From Exiguobacterium sp. 9-2 (GTDB taxonomy: Bacteria > Bacillota > Bacilli > Exiguobacteriales > Exiguobacteriaceae), in contig NZ_CP142850.1 in NCBI RefSeq assembly GCF_036287235.1, positions 2,385,336-2,449,335 of the forward strand: a stretch of 64,000 bases of DNA. Reading direction: 5' to 3'. A program made the translations under genes and the position numbers. This document shows, piece after piece, positions 47,765 through 58,353 of this stretch; within the stretch, counting starts at the first letter, position 1; each line of letters starts with the position of its first letter. The notes under the pieces were generated by a model that worked only from the letters and a program-made list of their open reading frames with translations, searched no databases and was not told where the DNA came from.

Positions 47765-47793
47765 ATCATATTGTGTAACCGGTTACACATCAA
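47765..47793 (-). promoter_or_regulatory. Sigma-A promoter of the rbs operon
   Basis: The minus strand reads TTGATG, 17 nt, TATGAT. The whole spacer is filled by the palindrome at 47772-47789. Confidence 0.75.
47772..47789. promoter_or_regulatory. RbsR operator
   Basis: TGTGTAACCGGTTACACA is a perfect 18 bp palindrome centred on CCGG. LacI-family operators often have this shape, and it lies exactly between -35 and -10. Confidence 0.82.
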
Positions 47794-47847
47794 TCTTTTT
47801 TATCTAAAATATATTTTATTTTTTTTCGAGCTCTTGAATTGAAACAT

Positions 47848-47876
47848 AAAAAAGAAGCCTGACACGGCGTCAGACT
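47848..47876 (-). terminator. Terminator of the small membrane protein gene
   Basis: The stem AAGtCTGAC/GTCAGgCTT is followed by CTTTTTTAT on the minus strand. Confidence 0.8.
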
Positions 47877-47922
47877 TACGGTAATTCCGTATAATCATGC
47901 ATTTGAACGTTCTGAATCATCC

Positions 47923-48162
47923 TTAAATAAAGACGATCAGCGAGAGACCAATCAGAATATTAATGAATCCTAATCCATCCGTCGCTTTCGTGTACAACGA
48001 CGGTTTATCTTTTTTTGCGCTATCGTTTAGATACATCAATGTCACGGCAATAACAGTCGTGATGCCAAGAGGTGCATTCAAAAAACTATCGGAATACGTA
48101 AATAAGTTGTTCGTAATGTAGAGACTATTTAAGACAGATAAACCAAACAACATTTTATGCAT
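47923..48162 (-). CDS. Small membrane protein of unknown function
   Basis: I do not recognise this 79-residue protein. Hydrophobic segments at about residues 4-18, 33-46 and 64-79 suggest a membrane protein, with a charged loop NDSAKKDKPSLYTKATDG between the last two. The ATG at 48162 follows AGGAG by about 8 nt; an in-frame start 21 nt upstream lacks a good site. It has its own terminator and no partner gene. Confidence 0.6.
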   Translation of the reverse strand: MHKMLFGLSVLNSLYITNNLFTYSDSFLNAPLGITTVIAVTLMYLNDSAKKDKPSLYTKATDGLGFINILIGLSLIVFI

Positions 48163-48294
48163 GAAACTCACTCCTATAATCAACGGGATCTTACGAAATT
48201 AACTAAGATCTAATTTCGCTCTCCCTCTATTATAGAATATTCTTCCAGTTACTCTTCCTTACACTATTGAAAGAAAGTATTTGGATGCATACGC

Positions 48295-48337
48295 AAATAC
48301 ACCGCAAGACAGCGTCACGCCATCTTACGGTGTATTT
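48295..48337. terminator. Long stem-loop, possible bidirectional terminator
   Basis: The stem AAATACACCGtAAGA/TCTTgCGGTGTATTT with an inner CGT/ACG pairing lies between the small gene and the structured repeat. The T-runs are short, so termination is only likely. Confidence 0.5.
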
Positions 48338-48360
48338 CTTGTCCTCTCAGTAGCACGTTA

Positions 48361-48500
48361 GATTGTTGATTTTCGGAAAAGACGGAGACTCCTGCGGGAA
48401 GAGCGGAATAGGCAAGACCCCGCAGGAGCACACGCGACGAGGAGGCTTGCCTTCCGCCCGCGGAAAGCGACGTCTTGGACGGAAATCAATGAACAATCGG
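48361..48500 (+). repeat. Structured dispersed repeat
   Basis: The ends form an imperfect inverted repeat, GATTGTTGATTTTC and GAAATCAATGAACAATC. Inside, ACTCCTGCGGG pairs with CCCCGCAGGAG, and GGCAAG pairs with CTTGCC. Its core GACTCCTGCGGGAA / AAGACCCCGC / GAGGAGGCTTGCC / TTCCGCCCGCGGAAAGCGA is shared with the degenerate copy at 21624-21750. Similar structured repeats occur in other Bacillales genomes; the class is from memory. Confidence 0.72.
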
Positions 48501-48519
48501 AGTCTAGCTGACAAGTCTT

Positions 48520-48864
48520 TCATCTTTTTGCTTTCCCGGCTCTTTTTCGCTCCACGAACAAACGCCGAATCAAAGCAACAACGAACGCAACGATTGCCAG
48601 CGGCTCAAACAAATAAATCAATAGGAACGTGACATCGATGACGGCATCCTCCGGATTATAACGGATGATATAGAGCGCACCGGGTAAGATGGCAATCAGT
48701 CCACCAATTCCGAGTGCCGTTCCAAAAATCAGACTCTGACGCGAAAACCGGCTCGTGATTTGATACAAACCGATGAATAGTATGAGTTCCGTAAAATAGA
48801 TGAGGCGCAACGGGATGTCACCAATCGACGTATCAAGCCCTAAAACCAAAAACCGAAATAGCAT
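48520..48864 (-). CDS. Putative membrane protein of unknown function
   Basis: This 114-residue protein has about three hydrophobic segments (residues 20-36, 45-67 and 76-100) and a short basic tail RRLFVERKRAGKAKR that should face the cytoplasm. I do not recognise a family. AAGGAGG stands about 8 nt before the ATG, which supports it as a real gene. Its 3' end borders the structured repeat, which leaves it without an obvious terminator of its own except the hairpin near 48.3 kb. Confidence 0.6.
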   Translation of the reverse strand: MLFRFLVLGLDTSIGDIPLRLIYFTELILFIGLYQITSRFSRQSLIFGTALGIGGLIAILPGALYIIRYNPEDAVIDVTFLLIYLFEPLAIVAFVVALIRRLFVERKRAGKAKR

Positions 48865-48999
48865 GTCGATTCCTCCTTCCCTCTAGTTCTACCCCGAACA
48901 GCGTCCTCGTAATACTTGATTTCCAGTTTCCATGCATATCCTCGCTTCAATTAGGGAATAGCTAGAGAGTTACAGTCACATACAGAGAGTTGGGATCGG

Positions 49000-49320
49000 A
49001 TGAAAGAAGAACACTCGATGAGGGTCGTCAGTTGTCTGAATGATTATTTCGAACGTCATCAGCAACCCCTTCAGGTCGATCTCTTACGAGGTCTACCACC
49101 GATCGTGCTATTGTTGCGCGATGACGCGAAACGTGCCTTTCCAAAAGAAGCGAATTTGCACGATGAACTGTTACAAGACATCAAACGTTTGATTCAGGAA
49201 TGTTTGGATCCCGATACGTTACGCGAATTAGGAATCGATGTCGATCTCCCGGACTTTTTCGTGACCCGTGCACCGCTTCATTCTGCCCATCATTATCTCG
49301 TTACATTCATTGAAGACTGA
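49000..49320 (+). CDS. Hypothetical protein
   Basis: This 106-residue plus-strand protein has no family I recognise. It is soluble and acidic, with a helical middle (PKEANLHDELLQDIKRLIQECL) containing leucines spaced for packing and the end SAHHYLVTFIED. The ribosome site is weak for both the ATG at 49000 and the alternative at 49018. A strong terminator directly follows the stop, which supports expression. It could act by binding a partner, but no role can be proposed. Confidence 0.55.
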   Translation: MKEEHSMRVVSCLNDYFERHQQPLQVDLLRGLPPIVLLLRDDAKRAFPKEANLHDELLQDIKRLIQECLDPDTLRELGIDVDLPDFFVTRAPLHSAHHYLVTFIED

Positions 49321-49329
49321 CTTTATGTT

Positions 49330-49387
49330 AAAAGCAGTTATTTCTTCTTTCACGAAAAACACGTGAATCAAGAGATAACTGCTTTTT
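49330..49387 (+). terminator. Terminator of the hypothetical gene
   Basis: The stem AAAGCAGTTAT/ATAACTGCTTT, extended by TCTT/AAGA and TTCACG/CGTGAA, is followed by TTC on the plus strand after a T-rich arm. Confidence 0.85.
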
Positions 49388-49396
49388 CATGGACAA

Positions 49397-49432
49397 CAAA
49401 AAAAACCGATAGCGCCAATGCACTACCGGTTA
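49397..49432 (-). terminator. Terminator of the desaturase operon
   Basis: The stem ACCGgTAGtGC/GCgCTAtCGGT is followed by eight T on the minus strand, 30 nt past the CxxC gene. Confidence 0.82.
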
Positions 49433-49461
49433 GACTTCACTTCACAGATAGAAAAGGTAAC

Positions 49462-49710
49462 TTAATTCTCAGCCTCAAGAATCGCTTCGATTTCAGCTTC
49501 TACTTCTTTGTTGACCATTTGTGAACGTTTTTTTCGTAACTCGAGATCCATTTCCTGATCGATGAAATGGTTCGTATGCTTGTCGAAGCAATCAAAACAA
49601 ATCGGATAAAAGTCTTTTGCTTCTTTGTTCAATGAGTTGAATTCCCATGTATCGAGTTCCAAGTAACTGACTTGGTTATTCGTTTCAGTTCCACAGATTT
49701 CACACTTCAT
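49462..49710 (-). CDS. Small two-CxxC protein coupled to the desaturase
   Basis: This 82-residue protein has CEIC at residues 3-6 and CFDC at 38-41, which would bind one zinc or iron, followed by a charged helical tail. The spacing of the two pairs is close to that of rubredoxins, but the second pair lacks the usual CPxCG form, so a zinc ribbon is equally possible. The ATG at 49710 follows AGGAGG and lies 2 nt after the desaturase stop, which implies coupled expression. A redox or assembly role for the desaturase is only an inference. Confidence 0.7.
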   Translation of the reverse strand: MKCEICGTETNNQVSYLELDTWEFNSLNKEAKDFYPICFDCFDKHTNHFIDQEMDLELRKKRSQMVNKEVEAEIEAILEAEN

Positions 49711-49712
49711 GT

Positions 49713-50636
49713 TCAATTGCCTCCTGAGACGTCGATTTTCGCTTTTTCGAGTTGACGTTCTTGACGTTCCTTGATGCGTTTCAAACGTCCATGATACTTC
49801 ATGATGTTCGCTTGTGATTGTTTCGCTTCTTCGCTTGTCGGCTCCAAATCAGCGATTCCCCAGTATTTGACGACGACATCTAATACTTGGTCGAAGTATT
49901 GGAGGGGTCCATAGTTCGTATCAACGGCAATCGTCTTCATGCGTTCTGTAAAGTCCGGCATGACAGCACCCGGCATCGAGAAGTTAATGATGACATCTTC
50001 AAAGAAGACGATGAAGTTCGGGTCGAGCTCTAAGTGTGCTTTGACCGTGTCACGATAGAACGCATAATGGAGCGCTTCGTCTTTCGCTAGACGACGGAGT
50101 AACGTTGCTAAGTCTTTGTCGTGTGCCCCTGCGATTTTCGCAACGTTGTTATAGAAGACGAGTGTCGCTAACTCTTGCAGTGATGTATACGCCATTGTCG
50201 CTAGTGGGTTCGTGAAGTCTGGGAACCAGCCGTTCTCAACGACACGTCTTCTTAATTGATGAAGGCGCGTTGGATTGACGTTTCGTGTGACGAGTAAATA
50301 CGTCTCGAGTAAGTTCGAGTGCTGATCTTCTTCTGCTGTCCACGTCCGGACGAAATCATTGATGACTTCCATTGAGTTCTTGAACGTGTAATCTAAATGC
50401 GACGTGTACCACGGTAAGTTGACCTCTGTCAGTAATGCCGTCTCAATCGCTACGATGACGCCTTCTGGAAGCGTGACTTGGCTTTCGTCCCAAGGAACAC
50501 GTTTGAATGACATCGCCTTATCCCACGGAATGAACTCGTGATAGCTCCAGTCAATATTGGCTGAACGCTCCTTGTGTAGTCGATATAACTCTTGAATGCG
50601 TGGTTCTAAACGGATATCTAAATCTGAATTTAACAT
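49713..50636 (-). CDS. Soluble acyl-ACP desaturase (fatty acid desaturase type 2)
   Basis: This 307-residue protein belongs to the diiron acyl-ACP desaturases that put a double bond into saturated acyl chains. The two iron-binding motifs appear as TWTAEEDQHSNLLETYL and LAKDEALHYAFYRD, matching the ExxH pairs of the family, with further ligands in AIETALLTEVNLP. Soluble type 2 desaturases are common in plants and actinobacteria and less usual in Bacillales, which mostly use membrane-bound Des. The ATG at 50636 follows AAGGAG by 8 nt. Double-bond position cannot be predicted. Confidence 0.88.
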   Translation of the reverse strand: MLNSDLDIRLEPRIQELYRLHKERSANIDWSYHEFIPWDKAMSFKRVPWDESQVTLPEGVIVAIETALLTEVNLPWYTSHLDYTFKNSMEVINDFVRTWTAEEDQHSNLLETYLLVTRNVNPTRLHQLRRRVVENGWFPDFTNPLATMAYTSLQELATLVFYNNVAKIAGAHDKDLATLLRRLAKDEALHYAFYRDTVKAHLELDPNFIVFFEDVIINFSMPGAVMPDFTERMKTIAVDTNYGPLQYFDQVLDVVVKYWGIADLEPTSEEAKQSQANIMKYHGRLKRIKERQERQLEKAKIDVSGGN

Positions 50637-50722
50637 GATCCTGTCTCCTTTAGACGTATTTTCATCTGCATCGAGCAAGATGTAATTAATCCCTATAACT
50701 ATTTAATTTGCACTTATTTATG

Positions 50723-50731
50723 AGTATAACA
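50723..50731 (-). promoter_or_regulatory. Extended -10 promoter of the desaturase operon
   Basis: The minus strand reads TGTTATACT, an extended -10 box without a clear -35. An inverted repeat CATCT-ACTC-AGATG lies just upstream at 50739-50752 and may be an operator. Confidence 0.55.
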
Positions 50732-50821
50732 TTTTAGTCATCTACTCAGATGAATCAATTTTTTGACAGTTCATCATAGTTTTGATGACAAAAGCAATTT
50801 TCATGTTTGACATTGCTTGAT

Positions 50822-50869
50822 ATAAAAACCTCCTATCCGTGTGTACGTATCACACGAATAGGAGGTTTT
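50822..50869 (-). terminator. Terminator of the glycolytic operon
   Basis: A long stem AAAACCTCCTATtCGTGTG/CACACGgATAGGAGGTTTT is followed by TTATATC on the minus strand after eno. Confidence 0.9.
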
Positions 50870-50901
50870 GCTTATAGCTTATTCAAACGATCAACCTGAA
50901 A

Positions 50902-52194
<1,293 letters not shown>

Positions 52195-52253
52195 TTAAAT
52201 TCGCTCCTTTTGTGTGTAAGAAATATGTGCTGTAATTCTTTCGATCGACGGGA

Positions 52254-53801
52254 TTATTTCTTCAATACGATCGATTTACCAGTCATCTCTGCTGGTTGGT
52301 CCGCTCCGAGGAGATCAAGGACCGTTGGTGCGAGGTCAGCGAGTGCACCTGTGAGTGGTTCAAGGAGTTCGACGTCCTCGACCGTCACGATACATGGAAC
52401 GGGTTCTGTCGTATGCGCCGTCATCTTACTGCCGTCCGCATTGAGGACTTTATCCGCGTTCCCGTGGTCAGCCGTGATGACTGCCGCGCCGCCTTTGCTG
52501 AGAATCAAGTCAACGACTTTCCCAAGACACTCATCGACAGCTTCGATCGCCTTTTTCGTCGGCTCGAGCATACCCGAGTGACCGACCATATCCGGGTTAG
52601 CGAAGTTGAGGATGATCGCGTCGTGTTTGTCCGAGTTGATTGCGTCGACGAGGGCATCTGTAACTTCATAGACGCTCATCTCCGGTTTCAAGTCGTATGT
52701 CGCGACTTTTGGTGAAGGGATCAAGATCCGATCTTCCCCTTCGTATGGTTCTTCACGTTGTCCGTTGAAGAAGAACGTGACGTGCGGATACTTTTCCGTT
52801 TCCGCGATGCGTAGCTGTTTGAGACCTTGTTTTGACAATGTCTCACCAAGCGTATTTTTGATGTCTTCAGGCGGGAATACGATGTCCGTATCAATCGCAT
52901 CCGAGTACTTCGTCATTGAGACGAGTAGCAGGTTCTTCGGTGCGTTGTCCGGAATTTCGAAACCGTCGAAGCCACCTTTTTCTTTGTAGACTTTCGAAAG
53001 CTGAATCGCACGGTCAGGACGATAGTTGAAGAACACGATCGCATCGTTATCGTGGATCGGTGCGACTGGCGTACCGTCTTCCTGCACGACAACAGTTGGT
53101 TCGATGAACTCATCCGTTACGTCTTGTTTGTACGAAGCTTCAACCATGCCGATTGGATCCTTCGTCGTTGGACCTTCACCGAACGTGATGACGTCATAGA
53201 CTTTCTTGACGCGCTCCCAACGGTTATCGCGATCCATCGCATAGTAGCGACCAGAGATACTCGCGAATTGTCCGACATTCAATTCATCCATCTTCGCTTG
53301 CGCGTCACGGAGGAAACCAGCACCCGATTGTGGGTCGCAGTCACGACCGTCCGTGAAAGCATGGAGGTAGACTTTTTCGATTTCGTGAAGTTTCGCGAAT
53401 TCGAGCACCGCATATAAGTGGTTGATGTGACTGTGGATTCCACCGTCAGAGACCAAACCGAAGATATGAAGCGCTGAACCGTATTTCTTCACGTGACCTG
53501 CCGCATCGTTCATCGCTTGACGCGAGAAGAACGAGCGATCCTTGACCGCGTTGTTGATTCGGGATAGCGATTGATAGACGACGCGACCTGCACCGATGTT
53601 CAGGTGACCCACTTCTGAGTTCCCCATTTGACCTTCAGGCAAACCGACGTATTCACCTTTCGCATTCAACAACGTATGCGGGTATTGACCCCAGTAACGG
53701 TCGAAGTTCGGTTTGTTTGCCGCCGTAACGGCATTTCCGAACTCCTCGTCACGCATACCAAAACCATCAAGGATGATCAGTGCGACTGGACGTTTTTTCA
53801 T
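52254..53801 (-). CDS. gpmI: Cofactor-independent phosphoglycerate mutase
   Basis: GpmI interconverts 3- and 2-phosphoglycerate using two manganese ions. The 515-residue alkaline phosphatase-fold protein has the phospho-serine in [16 protein letters not shown], the start [14 protein letters not shown] and the metal site [11 protein letters not shown]. The start codon directly adjoins the tpiA stop. This manganese enzyme type is the one used by Bacillus. Confidence 0.97.
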   Translation of the reverse strand: MKKRPVALIILDGFGMRDEEFGNAVTAANKPNFDRYWGQYPHTLLNAKGEYVGLPEGQMGNSEVGHLNIGAGRVVYQSLSRINNAVKDRSFFSRQAMNDAAGHVKKYGSALHIFGLVSDGGIHSHINHLYAVLEFAKLHEIEKVYLHAFTDGRDCDPQSGAGFLRDAQAKMDELNVGQFASISGRYYAMDRDNRWERVKKVYDVITFGEGPTTKDPIGMVEASYKQDVTDEFIEPTVVVQEDGTPVAPIHDNDAIVFFNYRPDRAIQLSKVYKEKGGFDGFEIPDNAPKNLLLVSMTKYSDAIDTDIVFPPEDIKNTLGETLSKQGLKQLRIAETEKYPHVTFFFNGQREEPYEGEDRILIPSPKVATYDLKPEMSVYEVTDALVDAINSDKHDAIILNFANPDMVGHSGMLEPTKKAIEAVDECLGKVVDLILSKGGAAVITADHGNADKVLNADGSKMTAHTTEPVPCIVTVEDVELLEPLTGALADLAPTVLDLLGADQPAEMTGKSIVLKK

Positions 53802-54554
53802 TTAAATCGCCTCCAACAGTTTGAGGAACGATCCTGTCTCAAGACTTGCACCGCCGACGAGCGCGCCGTCGATGTCTGGTTGAGCCATATATTCTTTGAT
53901 GTTTTCCGGTTTGACGCTACCACCGTATTGGATGCGGACAGCTTCTGCTGCTTCAGCACCGAATTCAGCTGCAACGACGTCACGGACGAATTTACAAGAA
54001 TCTTGTGCATCTTGTTCTGTCGCTGATTTACCTGTTCCGATTGCCCAGACAGGCTCGTAAGCAACGACGAGATTTTTCACTTGGTCGACAGTAAGACCTT
54101 TAAGGCTGTTTGCTGTCTGTTCGCGGATGACGTCTTCGAACTTGCCGCCTTCACGCTCTTCCAGTGTTTCACCTACACAAACGATTGGAACGAGACCGTG
54201 CTCGAACGCTTTTTTCGCTTTGCTGTTGATGAACGCATCTGTTTCGCCGAAGTACTCACGACGCTCAGAGTGACCGAGGATGACGTATGTCACGTCGAGT
54301 TCTTTGAGCATGAGCGGGCTGATTTCACCAGTGAACGCACCGCTCTCTTTGTCGTACATGTTTTGAGCACCAATCTTAAGATCCGTACCAGCTGCTGCTT
54401 CTGTCAAGTGTGCCAAGAATACTGCTGGCGCACAGACGGCTGCGTCGACTGTCGTCGAAGCAGGTACAGCTCCTTTGACTTCCTCAACGAATGCGACTGC
54501 ATCCTTGAGCGTCAGATTCATCTTCCAGTTACCTGCGATAATTGGTTTACGCAT
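53802..54554 (-). CDS. tpiA: Triosephosphate isomerase
   Basis: TpiA interconverts dihydroxyacetone phosphate and glyceraldehyde 3-phosphate. The 250-residue barrel has [11 protein letters not shown] with the active lysine, the histidine in [14 protein letters not shown], the catalytic glutamate in [16 protein letters not shown] and the phosphate-binding YGGSVKPEN. It lies between pgk and gpmI, 27 nt after pgk. Confidence 0.97.
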   Translation of the reverse strand: MRKPIIAGNWKMNLTLKDAVAFVEEVKGAVPASTTVDAAVCAPAVFLAHLTEAAAGTDLKIGAQNMYDKESGAFTGEISPLMLKELDVTYVILGHSERREYFGETDAFINSKAKKAFEHGLVPIVCVGETLEEREGGKFEDVIREQTANSLKGLTVDQVKNLVVAYEPVWAIGTGKSATEQDAQDSCKFVRDVVAAEFGAEAAEAVRIQYGGSVKPENIKEYMAQPDIDGALVGGASLETGSFLKLLEAI

Positions 54555-54581
54555 TGAGAAACACTCCCTTGTGAACTTAGA

Positions 54582-55766
54582 TTACTTGTCGTTTAGCGCT
54601 TCGACACCAGGAAGAGCTTTCCCTTCCATGAATTCGAGACTTGCTCCACCACCTGTAGAGATGTGGCTCATTTTGTCAGCAAGACCGAATTTCTCTGCCG
54701 CAGCAGCTGAGTCGCCACCGCCGATGATTGAGTACGCATCACTGTCCGCAAGAGCTTGCGCGACACCTTTTGTACCGTTTGCGTATTTATCGAGTTCGAA
54801 TACGCCCATCGGTCCGTTCCAGACGACGAGTTTCGAGTTCTTGATTGCCTCTGCATAGAGTTCAACCGTTTTTGGACCGATATCAAGTGACATGTGATCT
54901 GCTGGGATCTCTGTGATGTCACGTGGTCCGACATATGTTTCTTCTCCGAATTCCTTCGTGATGACACAGTCGATTGGCATGAGGAACTTAACGCCTTTTT
55001 CTTCTGCTTTCTTCATGAATTCCTTCGCTTGGTCGATTTTATCGACCTCAAGAAGTGAAGTACCGACTTCGATACCACGAGCTGTGAGGAACGTGTACGA
55101 TAAGCCGCCACCGATGATCAACGTATCGACGATGTCGAGTAAGTGATCGATGACACCGATTTTATCCGCTACTTTCGAACCACCGATGATTGCCGTGAAC
55201 GGACGATCTGGGTTAGAAAGAGCTTTACCGAGAACTTGAAGTTCTTTTTCGATGAGAAGACCGGCAACTGCAGTGTCGACATGGTGTGCGATACCTTCTG
55301 TCGATGCGTGTGCACGGTGTGCTGCGCCGAACGCGTCGTTGACGAAGACGTCAGCGAGTTTCGCGAATCCTTTAGCGAGCTCTTCGTCATTTTTCGTTTC
55401 ACCAGGGTAGAAGCGAACGTTCTCTAAGACGACGACATCGCCGTTTTCGAGTTTGTTGACTGCTTCTTCTGCAACTGGACCGTATGCTTCTTCAACGAGC
55501 TTGATGTCTTTACCAAGCAATTCGCTGAGGCGTGCTACGACAGGTGCAAGTGAGAACTCAGGGTTCTTTTCGCCTTTTGGACGACCCATGTGGCTAGCGA
55601 GAATGACTTTTGCTCCGCCGTCGATCAAGTGTTTGATCGTTGGGAGTGCAGCACGGATCCGTGTGTCATCCGTGATTTTACCGTCTTCCAACGGTACGTT
55701 GAAATCCACGCGTGTAAATACGCGTTTTCCTTGTACATCGATGTCGCGAATCGATTTCTTATTCAT
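54582..55766 (-). CDS. pgk: Phosphoglycerate kinase
   Basis: Pgk transfers phosphate from 1,3-bisphosphoglycerate to ADP. The 394-residue protein has the start [14 protein letters not shown], the substrate arginine region [11 protein letters not shown] and the nucleotide site [12 protein letters not shown] and [11 protein letters not shown]. It follows gapA after a 121 nt spacer with two hairpins. Confidence 0.97.
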   Translation of the reverse strand: MNKKSIRDIDVQGKRVFTRVDFNVPLEDGKITDDTRIRAALPTIKHLIDGGAKVILASHMGRPKGEKNPEFSLAPVVARLSELLGKDIKLVEEAYGPVAEEAVNKLENGDVVVLENVRFYPGETKNDEELAKGFAKLADVFVNDAFGAAHRAHASTEGIAHHVDTAVAGLLIEKELQVLGKALSNPDRPFTAIIGGSKVADKIGVIDHLLDIVDTLIIGGGLSYTFLTARGIEVGTSLLEVDKIDQAKEFMKKAEEKGVKFLMPIDCVITKEFGEETYVGPRDITEIPADHMSLDIGPKTVELYAEAIKNSKLVVWNGPMGVFELDKYANGTKGVAQALADSDAYSIIGGGDSAAAAEKFGLADKMSHISTGGGASLEFMEGKALPGVEALNDK

Positions 55767-55795
55767 ACATTCGTCCTCCGTCTCTTACGTATAGT

Positions 55796-55864
55796 GAGGG
55801 GCGAATGCCCCTCCCGCTTTTTTCCGCAATAAGAGCGGAGACTGATATCGTTTCCGCTCTTATT
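55796..55864 (-). other. Two intercistronic hairpins between gapA and pgk
   Basis: AATAAGAGCGGA/TCCGCTCTTATT (55828-55839 with 55853-55864) and GAGGGGC/GCCCCTC (55796-55813) are perfect stems without T-runs. They fit RNA processing or stability elements better than terminators. Confidence 0.7.
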
Positions 55865-55887
55865 CAATTGCTATTTAATTGCTCGAA

Positions 55888-56937
<1,050 letters not shown>

Positions 56938-56948
56938 TCAAAAGGGGG

Positions 56949-57977
56949 TTACCCTTTCAAAATCGAAGCTGCTGCGCCTTCATCCGTGATCAGGATGATG
57001 TCCGGCGACTGTTTGACATAGGCGTTGATCGCTTCTGCCTTCGAATGACCACCTGCGACGACGATGACGTGTTCGACTTGCTTCAAGTCAGCCAGTTGGA
57101 GACCAACCGTCTTGACCCGGTGCACGATGTTCCCGTCTCGGTCGAAGTAATATCCGAATGCTTCCGCTACTGCCTGTTCATGTTCCAGTCGGGTCAGGAG
57201 ATCCTCAGACGCGCGACGACGTTTTGCCATCGTTTTCGCCTCACCAATTCCATGTACCACGATTGAAGCACCTTTAATCATTTGAAGCACATTTTTTATG
57301 CTCGGCTCTTCAATCATCTTGACGAACGTCTCTGTACTGACCATGTCCGGGATGTGAAGCAGATGATAATCACTTTGAGCGCGTGACGCCATCCGTGAGC
57401 ATACTGTGTTCGCTTGTAGTTCGAGCGTTTCTCCCAGTCCTCCGCGTGCCGGAACGAACGTCATCGGACGGTGTTCCTTGTCTGGCGACATCATCGCCGC
57501 GACGGAAGCCATCGTCGTACCGCCTGTGACAGCGATCGTATTGTGATGGTCTGAAGAAAGCTCTCGTTTGAGTCGTGCGACGGTCGCCCGCCCCATGTCT
57601 CGTTGTACCCAGAAGGTTTCATCGGAATCACCCGGTACGATGACGACGTCCCGTACTCCAAGTCTCTCTTTTAAGGCTTTCGCCATGTCTGAGATCCCTG
57701 CGAGTTCTCCCATGATGCTGTGCATGCTGCGAAGAACGTTTCGTCCTTCATCTGTCAAGGACATCCCTTGCGTCGCGACCTCTAAGAGGTCTTGCTGCTT
57801 CAAGAAGTCAACTTCCCGCCGTAAGACGCGTTCCGTCAAGCCAAGGCTTGTCGCAAGCGTACGTCGTCCGATTGGTTGCATCAGTCGTACGTAATGAAGG
57901 ATGTCGTAGCGTGTCTGCATTTCTTCGATCAGATCAGGCACGATTCGTTTTTGGATCTGGACTAACTGCCGAATCAT
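56949..57977 (-). CDS. cggR: Central glycolytic genes regulator CggR
   Basis: CggR is a SorC/DeoR-type repressor of the glycolytic operon that is released by fructose 1,6-bisphosphate. The 342-residue protein has an N-terminal winged helix (GRRTLATSLGLTERVLRRE) and a sugar-binding domain with VIVPGDSDETFW and AVTGGTTMASVA. The ATG at 57977 follows AGGAGAGGG; the in-frame extension upstream covers the operator and promoter. A hairpin AAAGGGTAACCCCCTTT at the end of the gene lies where cggR-gapA RNA is cut in B. subtilis. Confidence 0.94.
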   Translation of the reverse strand: MIRQLVQIQKRIVPDLIEEMQTRYDILHYVRLMQPIGRRTLATSLGLTERVLRREVDFLKQQDLLEVATQGMSLTDEGRNVLRSMHSIMGELAGISDMAKALKERLGVRDVVIVPGDSDETFWVQRDMGRATVARLKRELSSDHHNTIAVTGGTTMASVAAMMSPDKEHRPMTFVPARGGLGETLELQANTVCSRMASRAQSDYHLLHIPDMVSTETFVKMIEEPSIKNVLQMIKGASIVVHGIGEAKTMAKRRRASEDLLTRLEHEQAVAEAFGYYFDRDGNIVHRVKTVGLQLADLKQVEHVIVVAGGHSKAEAINAYVKQSPDIILITDEGAAASILKG

Positions 57978-58002
57978 GTATTTCCCTCTCCTCTCAAGTA
58001 GC

Positions 58003-58040
58003 TGGACGCTTTTTGTCCCGCATGTCATAACGTGTCCCAC
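58003..58040 (-). promoter_or_regulatory. CggR operator
   Basis: The minus strand reads TGGGAC-N6-TGAC then CGGGAC-N6-CGTC. This resembles the B. subtilis CggR tandem site CGGGAC-N6-TGTC, with a spacer 1 nt shorter. It lies between the promoter and the cggR ribosome site. Confidence 0.8.
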
Positions 58041-58053
58041 TTGGTACACCGTT

Positions 58054-58082
58054 ATCATAACAGTCCATTTCTCGCCTTGCAA
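58054..58082 (-). promoter_or_regulatory. Sigma-A promoter of the cggR-gapA operon
   Basis: The minus strand reads TTGCAA, 17 nt, TATGAT, with a TG that extends the -10 box. It lies between the glutaredoxin-like gene and the operator. Confidence 0.78.
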
Positions 58083-58092
58083 GTCTCGTTTC

Positions 58093-58353
58093 TCAAGTTT
58101 TTTGAAGTAAGCGGTTTCTTATCGTTTCCGTCTCAAATTTGCCATAACTCCAGATTTCCTCGTCATGCATGACGACCGGAATTTCATATAAGAACCGTAG
58201 ACTGAGCGCTTCATCCTGATCGATGTTGACTTCCTCGAATGTCCATTCCGGAAACTCATCGAGTACGAAGTCGAGTAAGATGGCGGCCTCTTCACATAGC
58301 GTACATCCCGGACGTGAATAGAGTGTTAAGTGTCTGTGTCGTTTTAATCCCAT
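58093..58353 (-). CDS. Glutaredoxin-like protein
   Basis: This 86-residue protein has a glutaredoxin/thioredoxin fold with CTLC in LYSRPGCTLCEEAAILL and the cis-proline in LYEIPVVMHD. The family is the DUF836-like glutaredoxin group found between rpoN and cggR in other Bacillales. It overlaps the rpoN end by 10 bp, so it is translated with rpoN. A disulfide or thiol-transfer role is inferred; the partner is not known. Confidence 0.78.
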   Translation of the reverse strand: MGLKRHRHLTLYSRPGCTLCEEAAILLDFVLDEFPEWTFEEVNIDQDEALSLRFLYEIPVVMHDEEIWSYGKFETETIRNRLLQKT

